This document shows positions 1-6,623 of a stretch of DNA of 8,097 nucleotides, in pieces. The notes under the pieces were generated by a model, which was given only the letters and a program-made list of their open reading frames with translations, was not told the DNA's origin and did no database searches. Both the position numbers and the translations under genes were made by a program. Positions within the stretch are counted from its first letter, which is position 1. Each line of letters starts with the position of its first letter. Where the stretch lies: positions 1 to 8,097 of the forward strand of contig JAVBUZ010000234.1 in NCBI GenBank assembly GCA_031554725.1, written 5' to 3'. The DNA comes from JAVBUZ01 sp031554725 (GTDB lineage Bacteria; Bacillota; Clostridia; Lachnospirales; Lachnospiraceae).

Positions 1-1
1 A

Positions 2-475
2 CAGAAAATAATTTTCTTGGGTATTGAAGGTGTTACCTATGATATGGTAGATGGCAAGGCAGTTGTAAAGCCAGAAATTCAAGAAATGATAAATACCAAT
101 CGAGGTGAGTATGATAGGCTATATGGTGCAGACTCTACCTACTGGATGTTCCAAGATAACGTAAGGCAATTAGAATGGAAGCAGCCTCTTACAGAGCCTA
201 ATGGCCAGCTAGAGGAATGGACATATCCTTATAGTTGCTATTTAGGTCAATATGAGGTTAACTTTGATTATAAGACAGAAGCAGGAAATGCTTATCTAAA
301 GATTCAGAAGCTTTGGAGTGAAATTCTGCCGAAGCTGCTTCTTGCACCCACAGAGGAGGAGTTTGATGTAATTTTTGATGACTTCATTCAAAGAAGAGAG
401 ACTTTAGGCTTTAGCGAGGTTATGGAGGAATGCACCAAACAAATGAAGGAGTCCAAGCAAAAACTGGGGATATAG
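2..475 (+). CDS. ABC-transporter extracellular solute-binding protein, C-terminal part (start outside window)
   Basis: The reading frame is open from base 2 to the TAG at 473-475, so this is the last 157 residues of a longer protein; the family is usually about 450-550 residues. The TTG at 17 sits inside conserved sequence and has no ribosome binding site, so it is not the start. The visible segment opens with LGIEGVTYD, resembling the G-x-E-G stretch of LplA/LipO-type (family 1) sugar-binding lipoproteins. It continues with the aromatic-rich sequence and the closing helices (FDDFIQRRETLGFSEVMEE) typical of that family's C-terminus. The family binds sugars or oligosaccharides outside the membrane and delivers them to an ABC permease; the lipobox and most of the binding cleft would lie upstream, unseen. 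The stop abuts the kinase ATG, so it is probably co-transcribed with the two-component pair. The family call rests on a partial sequence and the ligand cannot be read. Confidence 0.75.
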   Translation, partial: QKIIFLGIEGVTYDMVDGKAVVKPEIQEMINTNRGEYDRLYGADSTYWMFQDNVRQLEWKQPLTEPNGQLEEWTYPYSCYLGQYEVNFDYKTEAGNAYLKIQKLWSEILPKLLLAPTEEEFDVIFDDFIQRRETLGFSEVMEECTKQMKESKQKLGI

Positions 476-2260
476 ATGAAGAAAATAATTGAGAAATTTC
501 AAGGGCTAAAACTAAATATAAAGTTCACATTGATTATTGTAGTCATTGTACTTATTCCCATCATTGCATTATCAACTTGGTTATTTAAGAGTATGGAAAA
601 CAATGTAATATTTGAGCGTGAAAATGCTGTGAAATACAAGCAAGGCAAGGACTACGACCAAATAATAAAAAATGTGGATTCGATTAATATGTCAACCCAA
701 TTCTTTTTAAGTGATCAGGGTCTCAAGGAGTTTCTACTTCGTGAAAAGAAGGGGGATTACTTTTCAGCGGCGGAGCTAATTGTATTTTACAATGAGGATA
801 TTGCATCCTTAGAAAGAATGGTCAATAATAATCCATATCTCTATCAGATTAGAGTCTATGTAGATAGTAAAAGGCTACAAGAAATGATGCCTATTTTATA
901 TAGGCAAGAAAGAATGGAAAAACTTAGCTGGTCCACGGAGCCCCTTACGAACGGGTGGAAATATGATTATACAGATACAATATTTGATTCATTTATGATG
1001 AATCAAAGTAAAAAGATACTTTCGCTTGTGACATTTATTGAAGACTATTCTTATGGATGTCTAGGAATTTTAGAAGTTGCGATGCGGATGGAGGACATGT
1101 TTCCTGCTCTTTATGAAGGTGCTGAGAATCAGTGGAGCTGTTTCATTGATAGCCAAGGGGAACAGTATTTTAGTGAAATTAGTGTAGATAATGCTCAGCA
1201 GATTGTAAAGCTTGTGATGGAGGACAATAGTGTCGCCATGGAGCAAGCGTCAGTAGTCTATGGTGAAATGGAAGGAAAGAAGCTAGTTGCTGGGTATCAG
1301 CCAGTAAAAGAGCTTGGTGGTTATTTAATTACTGTCGAAGATATTACTCAAGATGTTCAAAAGATTATTAATCAACGTAACCTGTTTATTTTGTTTACCT
1401 TGGTAATCCTGATTGGGCTGGTATGGGGAATAAATGAAGTAGTAAAGGGACTGTTGAAACAGTTCTATAGCATTTTAAAATCCATCCGAAGGGTTCAAAG
1501 GGGAGATTTAAATGTAATTGTTGAAAACTGTGGAACGGACGAAATGGGAGAACTGGGTAGCCAGATAAACAAGATGTTAGACAGTATTAAACAATTAATG
1601 GAGGATAACATCAAGCATGAGCTTTTAGTCAAAAATACAGAGATTAGAGCGCTACAAAATCAGATAAATGCCCATTTTATTTATAACGTTCTTGAATCAA
1701 TTAAGATGATGGCAGAAATTGATGAGAAGTATGAAATCTCGGATGCCATTACGACCTTGGGACACTTGTTGAGATATAGCATGAAATGGACTTCGGGAAA
1801 TGTTAGTGTGGAAGAAGAACTAGAATATATACGAAATTATCTGGTGCTTATTAACCTACGTTTTGACTATGAAATTTATTTGTCAGAAAATATTCCAGAA
1901 GCAATTCGTCATCAGCAAATTCCTAAAATGTCCTTACAGCCTATTGTGGAAAATGCCATTTACCATGGAATTGAGCAGATGGCAGAAGACACCAATATTT
2001 ATATTAAGGGAATTGTTGAAGGTGAGGACTGTATCATTGAGATTACTGATGCTGGTCGTGGGATGAGTGAGGAAGATGTCGAGAAGCTGTATAAAAAGCT
2101 AGCGGGAGAAATAGAAACCACTGGCGGTTCAGGTAATGGAATTGGTCTTAAGAATGTACAGGACAGAATACGAATGAATTTTGGTGAAGAATATGGTATT
2201 GAGATTTCTTCAAAGCTCGGCTGCTATACAAAGATTTTAGTAAGAATTCCTATGACGTAA
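476..2260 (+). CDS. Membrane sensor histidine kinase, YesM class (HAMP, His_kinase, HATPase_c)
   Basis: A 594-residue sensor kinase that would phosphorylate the response regulator encoded next to it. A basic N-terminus leads into membrane helix 1 (about residues 14-35). An extracytoplasmic sensor region follows (about 36-301), then helix 2 (about 302-320) and a HAMP linker (about 321-373, with DEMGEL). The phosphoacceptor region is QNQINAHFIYN with His400. The ATP-binding domain has an N-box VENAIYHGI (Asn493), a G1 motif DAGRGM (525-530) and a glycine-rich lid GGSGNGIGL (550-558), all intact. Family members usually read NPHF at the phosphoacceptor; here it is NAHF. The ATG directly follows the upstream TAG, with GGGGA five bases before it, which fits translational coupling to the binding-protein gene. 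The family typically regulates carbohydrate uptake and polysaccharide use. The stimulus is unknown but may be the sugar-loaded upstream binding protein. Confidence 0.93.
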   Translation: MKKIIEKFQGLKLNIKFTLIIVVIVLIPIIALSTWLFKSMENNVIFERENAVKYKQGKDYDQIIKNVDSINMSTQFFLSDQGLKEFLLREKKGDYFSAAELIVFYNEDIASLERMVNNNPYLYQIRVYVDSKRLQEMMPILYRQERMEKLSWSTEPLTNGWKYDYTDTIFDSFMMNQSKKILSLVTFIEDYSYGCLGILEVAMRMEDMFPALYEGAENQWSCFIDSQGEQYFSEISVDNAQQIVKLVMEDNSVAMEQASVVYGEMEGKKLVAGYQPVKELGGYLITVEDITQDVQKIINQRNLFILFTLVILIGLVWGINEVVKGLLKQFYSILKSIRRVQRGDLNVIVENCGTDEMGELGSQINKMLDSIKQLMEDNIKHELLVKNTEIRALQNQINAHFIYNVLESIKMMAEIDEKYEISDAITTLGHLLRYSMKWTSGNVSVEEELEYIRNYLVLINLRFDYEIYLSENIPEAIRHQQIPKMSLQPIVENAIYHGIEQMAEDTNIYIKGIVEGEDCIIEITDAGRGMSEEDVEKLYKKLAGEIETTGGSGNGIGLKNVQDRIRMNFGEEYGIEISSKLGCYTKILVRIPMT

Positions 2261-2264
2261 GGAG
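2258..2264 (+). promoter_or_regulatory. Ribosome binding site overlapping the kinase stop codon
   Basis: TAAGGAG lies seven bases before the ATG at 2272. Its first three bases are the TAA stop of the kinase gene. Ribosomes ending the kinase would sit on the regulator's binding site, which supports coupled, balanced expression of the two partners and fixes the regulator start. Confidence 0.8.
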
Positions 2265-2271
2265 CAAATAC

Positions 2272-3732
2272 ATGCATACAGTATTGATTGTAGAAGACGA
2301 AAAGATGATAAGGCAAGGCATAAAAACCATGATACAAAGATCTGGGGTGCTCATAGATAATATTTTAGAATGTAATAATGGGATAAGTGCACTGGATATT
2401 TTGAAAATGCAAAAGGTGGATGTGATGTTTACAGACATTCGTATGCCCAAAATGGATGGTCTTCAGTTAGTAAAAGCGCTGCAGGAGCTGGAAGAAAAAC
2501 CTATGGTAGTGGCTATCAGCGGTTATGATGATTTTTCCTATGCCGTAGAAATGCTAAGGCTTGGGGCTAAGGAATATCTTTTGAAGCCTATTGATAGAGA
2601 GAAAATGAGAGAGGTTATGATTAGACTTGAAAAGGAAATTGTGGAAAAAGAGAAAAGTCTAAATCAAAATAAAAACGTTAGCTATCAGTATTTAAAATAT
2701 ATTATGATGCAGGATGATATAGCAGATGCACAAAATGAAATGCTGATTGATCAGAATCGGGAATACTTCTATAAAAATGAGTTTGTTGTATGCTGTATGG
2801 ATGCAACTGGCGGTGAAATACGTGAGGATGAATATTATATTTACTTGGGGGATATGGAGGACAGGGAGATCTATATTTTAGAAGTGGATTTTTTGGATGT
2901 TTTGCTTAAGGATGATTTCGTGAATCGTTATGTAGGCGTTAGCCAGCCCCATGTGGGACTTGAAGTTTTGCGAACAGCATATAGAGAAGCCTTAGAAGCA
3001 AGGAAGGAAGCTTTCTTCCAAGGAAAAATGGTAGTTCATTGGGCGGGCGCAGAAAAGAGAGAAGCTAGTTTTGAGCTAGATAAAAGTACCATGCAGCAGC
3101 TTGCACAGATGCTAGGAACCGATAGGTGGGAAGAGGCCATAAGGCAGCTAGAGCAAATTTTTAATAACGCAAAGCTTGGGGCCTACAGAGCTGAAAATTT
3201 TGAAGAGAGGTTGCAGGATTTCTTAAAAGAGATAGGCATTATTTACCGTAATGTAATAGATAGTGCGCAAATGAATACTTTTTCTTTTTTACAAATATAT
3301 TCTTACCCTTGCTTAGAGGATTTAAAGGATGAGATTATAGGCTGGCTAGAACAGCTTTGCACCACACTAAATAGCCACTTTGATGATTATAAAAACAAAC
3401 AAAAGATTCAGCAGGCTATTTCTTATATCCAAGAAAATTACGATAAGGATTTAAATATGGCAGTGGTTTCCAATCATATATCCATGAATTATTCGCTCTT
3501 TTCTTATGTATTTAAGCAATATACGGGAAATAACTTTGTAAACTATTTAAAGGAAATTCGTATGAAAGAAGCAAAAAGACTTCTAGAAGATTCAGATATG
3601 AAAATCATAGATATTAGTCAGACCATCGGCTATGAAAATGAAAAGCATTTTATGAAGACCTTTAAAGCAGTCTGTGGTGTTTCACCAACGCAGTATCGTA
3701 AAAATATGCAATTAAAAGGAGAAAAGAGTTAA
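2272..3732 (+). CDS. AraC-family response regulator, YesN class (receiver plus two-HTH DNA-binding domain)
   Basis: A 486-residue cytoplasmic transcription factor, the partner of the adjacent kinase. The N-terminal receiver (about 1-120) has the acidic pair Glu8/Asp9, the phosphoacceptor Asp55 in FTDIRMPKMDG, Ser83 in AISGYDD and Lys105 in LLKP, so all catalytic positions are present. A long middle region (about 125-372) of low recognisability follows, as in other YesN-type regulators. The AraC DNA-binding domain occupies about 376-478. Its first helix-turn-helix is around NMAVVSNHISMNYSLFSYVF and its second is around IIDISQTIGYENEKHFMKTF, ending in the family hallmark GVSPTQYRK. Regulators of this class usually activate nearby sugar-transport and glycoside-hydrolase genes; the target here is probably the transporter operon to the left of the window. 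The last codons form the left arm of a terminator, and the stop is in its loop. Confidence 0.95.
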   Translation: MHTVLIVEDEKMIRQGIKTMIQRSGVLIDNILECNNGISALDILKMQKVDVMFTDIRMPKMDGLQLVKALQELEEKPMVVAISGYDDFSYAVEMLRLGAKEYLLKPIDREKMREVMIRLEKEIVEKEKSLNQNKNVSYQYLKYIMMQDDIADAQNEMLIDQNREYFYKNEFVVCCMDATGGEIREDEYYIYLGDMEDREIYILEVDFLDVLLKDDFVNRYVGVSQPHVGLEVLRTAYREALEARKEAFFQGKMVVHWAGAEKREASFELDKSTMQQLAQMLGTDRWEEAIRQLEQIFNNAKLGAYRAENFEERLQDFLKEIGIIYRNVIDSAQMNTFSFLQIYSYPCLEDLKDEIIGWLEQLCTTLNSHFDDYKNKQKIQQAISYIQENYDKDLNMAVVSNHISMNYSLFSYVFKQYTGNNFVNYLKEIRMKEAKRLLEDSDMKIIDISQTIGYENEKHFMKTFKAVCGVSPTQYRKNMQLKGEKS

Positions 3733-3753
3733 GACTCTTTTCTCCTTTTTTTT
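3714..3753. terminator. Bidirectional rho-independent terminator shared by two convergent genes
   Basis: Bases 3714-3729 and 3734-3749 are perfect 16-base inverted copies around the four-base loop TAAG. On the plus strand the Ts run from 3746 to 3753, four of them in the stem, giving a strong intrinsic terminator for the response-regulator transcript. On the minus strand the stem is followed by TTTTAATT, a shorter U tract, so termination that way may be weaker. Both stop codons use the TTAA at 3729-3732: the minus-strand stop is 3729-3731 and the plus-strand stop is 3730-3732. The arms therefore encode the charged tails of both proteins (GEKS and KRRKES). Confidence 0.92.
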
Positions 3754-5624
3754 ATCTTTAGCGCTTCATCAGCTTCTTCCTGCATATTTTGTAAGGTATC
3801 TAAGGAGGTTAGCTTCTTGATACAAAAGCCACAGCTTGCTTTTATTTGATAGCCCTTTGTTTGGAGTCGATTGTAGTTTTCTAAATACTTGTGAACCCTT
3901 TCCTCAAAGGCGATGGCTTCTGATTCAGAATAGCTGGGGGCAACCACCTGAAATTCATTTCCCTCTATACGGCCACAGACGCTACCCTCATCTAGGGAGT
4001 TTTCAAGGGCATGGGCAACTACTTGAATAGCAAAGTTACCTTCCATATGTCCAAAGTTATCATTAATGAATTTCAGACCATCAATATCCCAGATAGATAA
4101 ATAGAACGCATTATTTTCGGCCAGTGCTCTTTCGAAAATAGGGGTAGCATGAAGACGAAAACCTAGTCTGTTATATAGCCCCGTAAGCTCATCACGAGAA
4201 TAAACGTCCTCTAAGCGATTGGTTAAAAAATCTAATTTCTTATTATTACAAATATTATTTAGCATGGCGTTTAAGTTCATTAACCAAGAAATAAATGGAA
4301 AATCATATGAAATTTGGTCATCCGTATAAGCTAGTGCAATATAGCCAAATTCCTTTTCACCAAAAAACAAAGGAGAATAAATATGCGCAGTAGTAGAAGA
4401 ATCATAAAGGAAGTCAGGGAGAATACTTCGTTTGGTAAAGGTACATTCAGGAAGCTGTACTCCATCCTTTAACGCCAGCTTTAAAATCATGCTATCCCAG
4501 TCGGCAATATAGTCATCAGAAAGGCTTAGCTGCTGTAAATCTTCTGAAATGTTGTCCCAATTATCATAGAGGCAAATATATAATGCCTTGCAGTTGGGAA
4601 GCAGCTTGGCAAATTGCATGGTCTGCGTCATCGCTTCATCAATATCAGTAGAGCTTTGAAAGCTAGCAGACATATGCATATTGGAAATTATATTTTTCTC
4701 AAGGGCGCTAATTTTATCATTTAGGGCATAACTATATCCATAGGAGCTAGATATGCTTTTATTTTTGCATCCACAGGAAGCACCATAGTGTGCTTGGGCA
4801 TGTATGGTTGTAAGCGGTGCGATATCTTTACCGTGAAGGGCATGAATTAATTGTTCCATAGCCTGCTTTCCAACCATTTCAATCGGAAAGGTGATAGTAG
4901 TAAGGGGAATGTTCATATGCTGACCAAAATCAAGCATGTCACATCCCGTAACGGCTATATCAGCAGGGACATGGAGCCCTTGTTGCTCTAATTCCTTAAT
5001 AAGAGCCATAGCAATACAGTCGTTATAACAAACAATCGCTTCAGGGCGAGGGGATAGGTTTAGAAAAAAATCCGTCGCTTGCTTCATGCTTGCTTCTGAA
5101 AAATCGGTAGAATAAATATAATCATTAGAGATGGTGGAACCATGCTTATTCATACTCTCCTGAAATATGGATAAACGTAGAGCATTATATGTTTCTTCTA
5201 AGTTTGAGCCTAGGTAGCCAATTTTTGTAATATGATGTACTTCAAAAAGATGGGTAATCAAATCTTCAAAGGGGCTATGGTTTTCCAAGGAAACGCAAGG
5301 AAAATGCGAGGTGACTTGGTTTACATCAATAATAGGACATGAAAAATTCTCTTCTAGATATGAAGCAATCGCATCTCGAAGAGAGGGGAGTAAATATGTT
5401 CCAGAAGCAAAAATGATTCCAGAATAGTCCTGTGTACGAGGTATGGATAACACACTTTTTTCTCCTAGACCATAATCACCAAGATTTTCTCCATCATTGG
5501 AGGTGAAAAAATCAACGAAATATCCATATTCCTTCGCGGTTTCTATAATCCCGGTGCATAGCTTATGCTGATAGTCTCCATAAATGTGTGAAACAAAAAC
5601 ACCTATTTTTTTTGAACGTCTCAT
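3729..5624 (-). CDS. Cytoplasmic LacI-type sugar-binding domain fused to a degenerate GGDEF domain
   Basis: A 631-residue protein with no signal peptide, no membrane helix and no helix-turn-helix. Residues about 5-285 form a periplasmic-binding-protein-like fold of the LacI/GalR type, starting directly at KKIGVFVSHIYGDY. The diagnostic stretch is CYNDCIAMALIKEL, then VPADIAVTGCDM and PLTTITFPIEMVGKQAM (about 199-256), followed by a SCGC motif (283-286). Residues about 290-465 form an unassigned, possibly GAF-like, middle domain. The GGDEF domain (about 475-631) begins DELTGLYNRLGF and keeps the metal-binding Asp513 in WDIDGLKFINDNFGH. Its signature is EGNEF (554-558) instead of GG(D/E)EF, and no RxxD inhibitory site precedes it. 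The changed third position removes an acidic metal ligand, so cyclase activity is doubtful. A plausible role is coupling intracellular sugar to nucleotide signalling or to a protein partner. It lies 31 bases after the phosphatase gene and is probably co-transcribed with it. The ribosome binding site is a poor, close GGGGGT. Confidence 0.9.
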   Translation of the reverse strand: MRRSKKIGVFVSHIYGDYQHKLCTGIIETAKEYGYFVDFFTSNDGENLGDYGLGEKSVLSIPRTQDYSGIIFASGTYLLPSLRDAIASYLEENFSCPIIDVNQVTSHFPCVSLENHSPFEDLITHLFEVHHITKIGYLGSNLEETYNALRLSIFQESMNKHGSTISNDYIYSTDFSEASMKQATDFFLNLSPRPEAIVCYNDCIAMALIKELEQQGLHVPADIAVTGCDMLDFGQHMNIPLTTITFPIEMVGKQAMEQLIHALHGKDIAPLTTIHAQAHYGASCGCKNKSISSSYGYSYALNDKISALEKNIISNMHMSASFQSSTDIDEAMTQTMQFAKLLPNCKALYICLYDNWDNISEDLQQLSLSDDYIADWDSMILKLALKDGVQLPECTFTKRSILPDFLYDSSTTAHIYSPLFFGEKEFGYIALAYTDDQISYDFPFISWLMNLNAMLNNICNNKKLDFLTNRLEDVYSRDELTGLYNRLGFRLHATPIFERALAENNAFYLSIWDIDGLKFINDNFGHMEGNFAIQVVAHALENSLDEGSVCGRIEGNEFQVVAPSYSESEAIAFEERVHKYLENYNRLQTKGYQIKASCGFCIKKLTSLDTLQNMQEEADEALKIKKRRKES

Positions 5625-5655
5625 GATACCCCCATATATCTAAACTAAAATTCCC

Positions 5656-6459
5656 CTAATTATTTAGGAATAATTCTTCTAATACATCCTCAACGCTTTC
5701 GCATTCAAAATTGGCATATTCCTTTACATGGGGCTTAGCAGTAGTGACAGCGTAGCTTATTCCGGCAGCCTTTAGCATACTGATATCATTTTCATTGTCG
5801 CCAAAGGCAATAAAGTCCTTGGCCTCTAAATTCATATGCTTTGCTAGAATTTCAAGAGCTGGTCCTTTGCCAGCCTCCTTCATGTTAAAATCAAGCCAAC
5901 CATTTCCTCCATCTACAACTAGAAGACGGTTCTCGTATTTGTCAATAAACCATTGCTTTATATCCAGTGGTATATGCTCATTTTTCCAGTGGATAGAGAT
6001 CTTTATATAATCATCTTCAACAGTGGTTAAGTCAGAAACAATAGTAGTATCATTTTTTATTTTATTTACCATTCGATCTACAAATACAGGATCGTTGGGG
6101 AGGACATAACAATGACTTTCACCAGAGGCCAAAACATCGGTGCCATCAACCGCTAACATATCTCGAATAAGCTCCATAGCCACATTTTTTTCAAAGGTAC
6201 TTTTGTATATAACCTGTCCCCCATAAACAACTAAACAGCCATTGGCGGCGATATAATTAATTTTATCAGCAACAGGAGCAAGCATGCGTTTTAGATTACT
6301 GTATTCCCTTCCACTTGCAGCAACAAAAGGAATTCCTTTTGCAACTATTTTTTCTACCACCTCATAGAATTTATCAGGCGGTGAAGTCATTCCTTTTTTT
6401 ATAATAGTACCATCAAAATCACTGGCGATGGCAAAGATTTCTTTTTCAAAAATATTCAT
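5656..6459 (-). CDS. Cof-type HAD-superfamily phosphatase
   Basis: A 267-residue soluble hydrolase of the HAD superfamily, cap type IIB (Cof-like). These enzymes usually remove phosphate from sugar phosphates or related small metabolites, but the substrate cannot be read here. Motif I is SDFDGT with nucleophile Asp14 and acid Asp16. Motif II is AASGRE with Ser49, motif III is the Lys198 in GKGPALE, and motif IV is GDNENDISM with Asp221 and Asp225. All catalytic residues are present and the length is normal. I chose the ATG at 6457-6459 because AAAGGA lies nine bases before it and because the only longer start, a TTG at 6495, lies at or before the predicted transcription start. It is the first gene of a minus-strand unit with the sugar-binding/GGDEF gene, so it may dephosphorylate a sugar phosphate linked to that sensor's ligand; that link is inference. 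Confidence 0.93.
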   Translation of the reverse strand: MNIFEKEIFAIASDFDGTIIKKGMTSPPDKFYEVVEKIVAKGIPFVAASGREYSNLKRMLAPVADKINYIAANGCLVVYGGQVIYKSTFEKNVAMELIRDMLAVDGTDVLASGESHCYVLPNDPVFVDRMVNKIKNDTTIVSDLTTVEDDYIKISIHWKNEHIPLDIKQWFIDKYENRLLVVDGGNGWLDFNMKEAGKGPALEILAKHMNLEAKDFIAFGDNENDISMLKAAGISYAVTTAKPHVKEYANFECESVEDVLEELFLNN

Positions 6460-6468
6460 TGTACAGAT

Positions 6469-6474
6469 TCCTTT
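6469..6474 (-). promoter_or_regulatory. Ribosome binding site fixing the HAD phosphatase start
   Basis: On the minus strand AAAGGA lies nine bases before the ATG at 6459. No comparable site precedes the in-frame TTG at 6495, so this site decides the start in favour of the 267-residue protein. Confidence 0.7.
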
Positions 6475-6499
6475 TCTATAAAAAATACTAAGCAAATCT

Positions 6500-6529
6500 A
6501 TTTTAGCACAAGGTTTAAATCATTGACAA
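6500..6529 (-). promoter_or_regulatory. Sigma-A-type promoter for the phosphatase and GGDEF genes
   Basis: Read on the minus strand, TTGTCA (6529-6524) is followed after 18 bases by TAAAAT (6505-6500). A TG one base upstream of the -10 gives an extended -10 element. The predicted transcription start is near 6493, leaving a leader of about 34 bases before the ATG at 6459. Its -35 overlaps the -35 of the opposing promoter. Confidence 0.65.
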
Positions 6530-6550
6530 GCCATGAGTTATCACTATAAT
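6523..6550 (+). promoter_or_regulatory. Consensus sigma-A-type promoter for the rightward histidine kinase
   Basis: TTGACA (6523-6528) and TATAAT (6545-6550) both match the consensus in full, separated by 16 bases, one short of the optimum. The predicted start is near 6557, giving a leader of about 67 bases before the ATG at 6624. The leader is AT-rich and I see no riboswitch or attenuator hairpin in it. Such a good core promoter suggests steady expression unless a repressor binds over it. Confidence 0.75.
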
Positions 6551-6610
6551 TAAATGTAGGAATATATTTGTTTTTAAGACGTAAAATTAGTTTATATATA
6601 TGGGAACAAC

Positions 6611-6616
6611 AGAGGA
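6611..6616 (+). promoter_or_regulatory. Ribosome binding site of the rightward histidine kinase
   Basis: AGAGGA lies seven bases before the ATG at 6624. It supports that start for a reading frame that has no stop inside the window. Confidence 0.7.
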
Positions 6617-6623
6617 TAAAAGA

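Noticed and set aside
17..19. TTG at 17 as the start of a 152-residue protein
   Set aside because: The frame is open to the window edge, the residues before it are continuous with the family sequence, and no ribosome binding site is present.
1863..2066. Plus-strand frame inside the kinase ATP-binding region
   Set aside because: Out-of-frame shadow of strongly conserved kinase motifs.
2250..2450. Minus-strand open frame over the response-regulator start
   Set aside because: It is antisense to the receiver domain, has no recognisable product and is explained by codon use of the real gene.
3836..4030. Plus-strand frame inside the GGDEF domain
   Set aside because: Antisense shadow of the conserved GGDEF coding sequence; no ribosome binding site.
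5404..5624. LacI-type helix-turn-helix at the N-terminus of the GGDEF-fusion protein
   Set aside because: The protein begins five residues before the first strand of the ligand-binding domain, and no DNA-binding segment precedes it in frame.
5655..5668. Small hairpin (CCTAA/TTAGG) at the phosphatase stop codon as a terminator
   Set aside because: Only five base pairs, AT-rich, and not followed directly by a run of Ts, so read-through into the GGDEF gene is expected.
5795..6010. Plus-strand frame inside the phosphatase gene
   Set aside because: Antisense shadow of HAD motifs III and IV; no ribosome binding site or recognisable product.
6457..6495. Longer phosphatase start at TTG 6495 (279 residues)
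   Set aside because: No ribosome binding site precedes it, the extra residues are not part of the HAD fold, and it lies at or before the predicted transcription start near 6493.
6551..6610. Riboswitch, such as a c-di-GMP sensor, in the leader of the rightward kinase
   Set aside because: The leader is about 67 bases, AT-rich, and shows no paired structure or conserved aptamer sequence that I can recognise.
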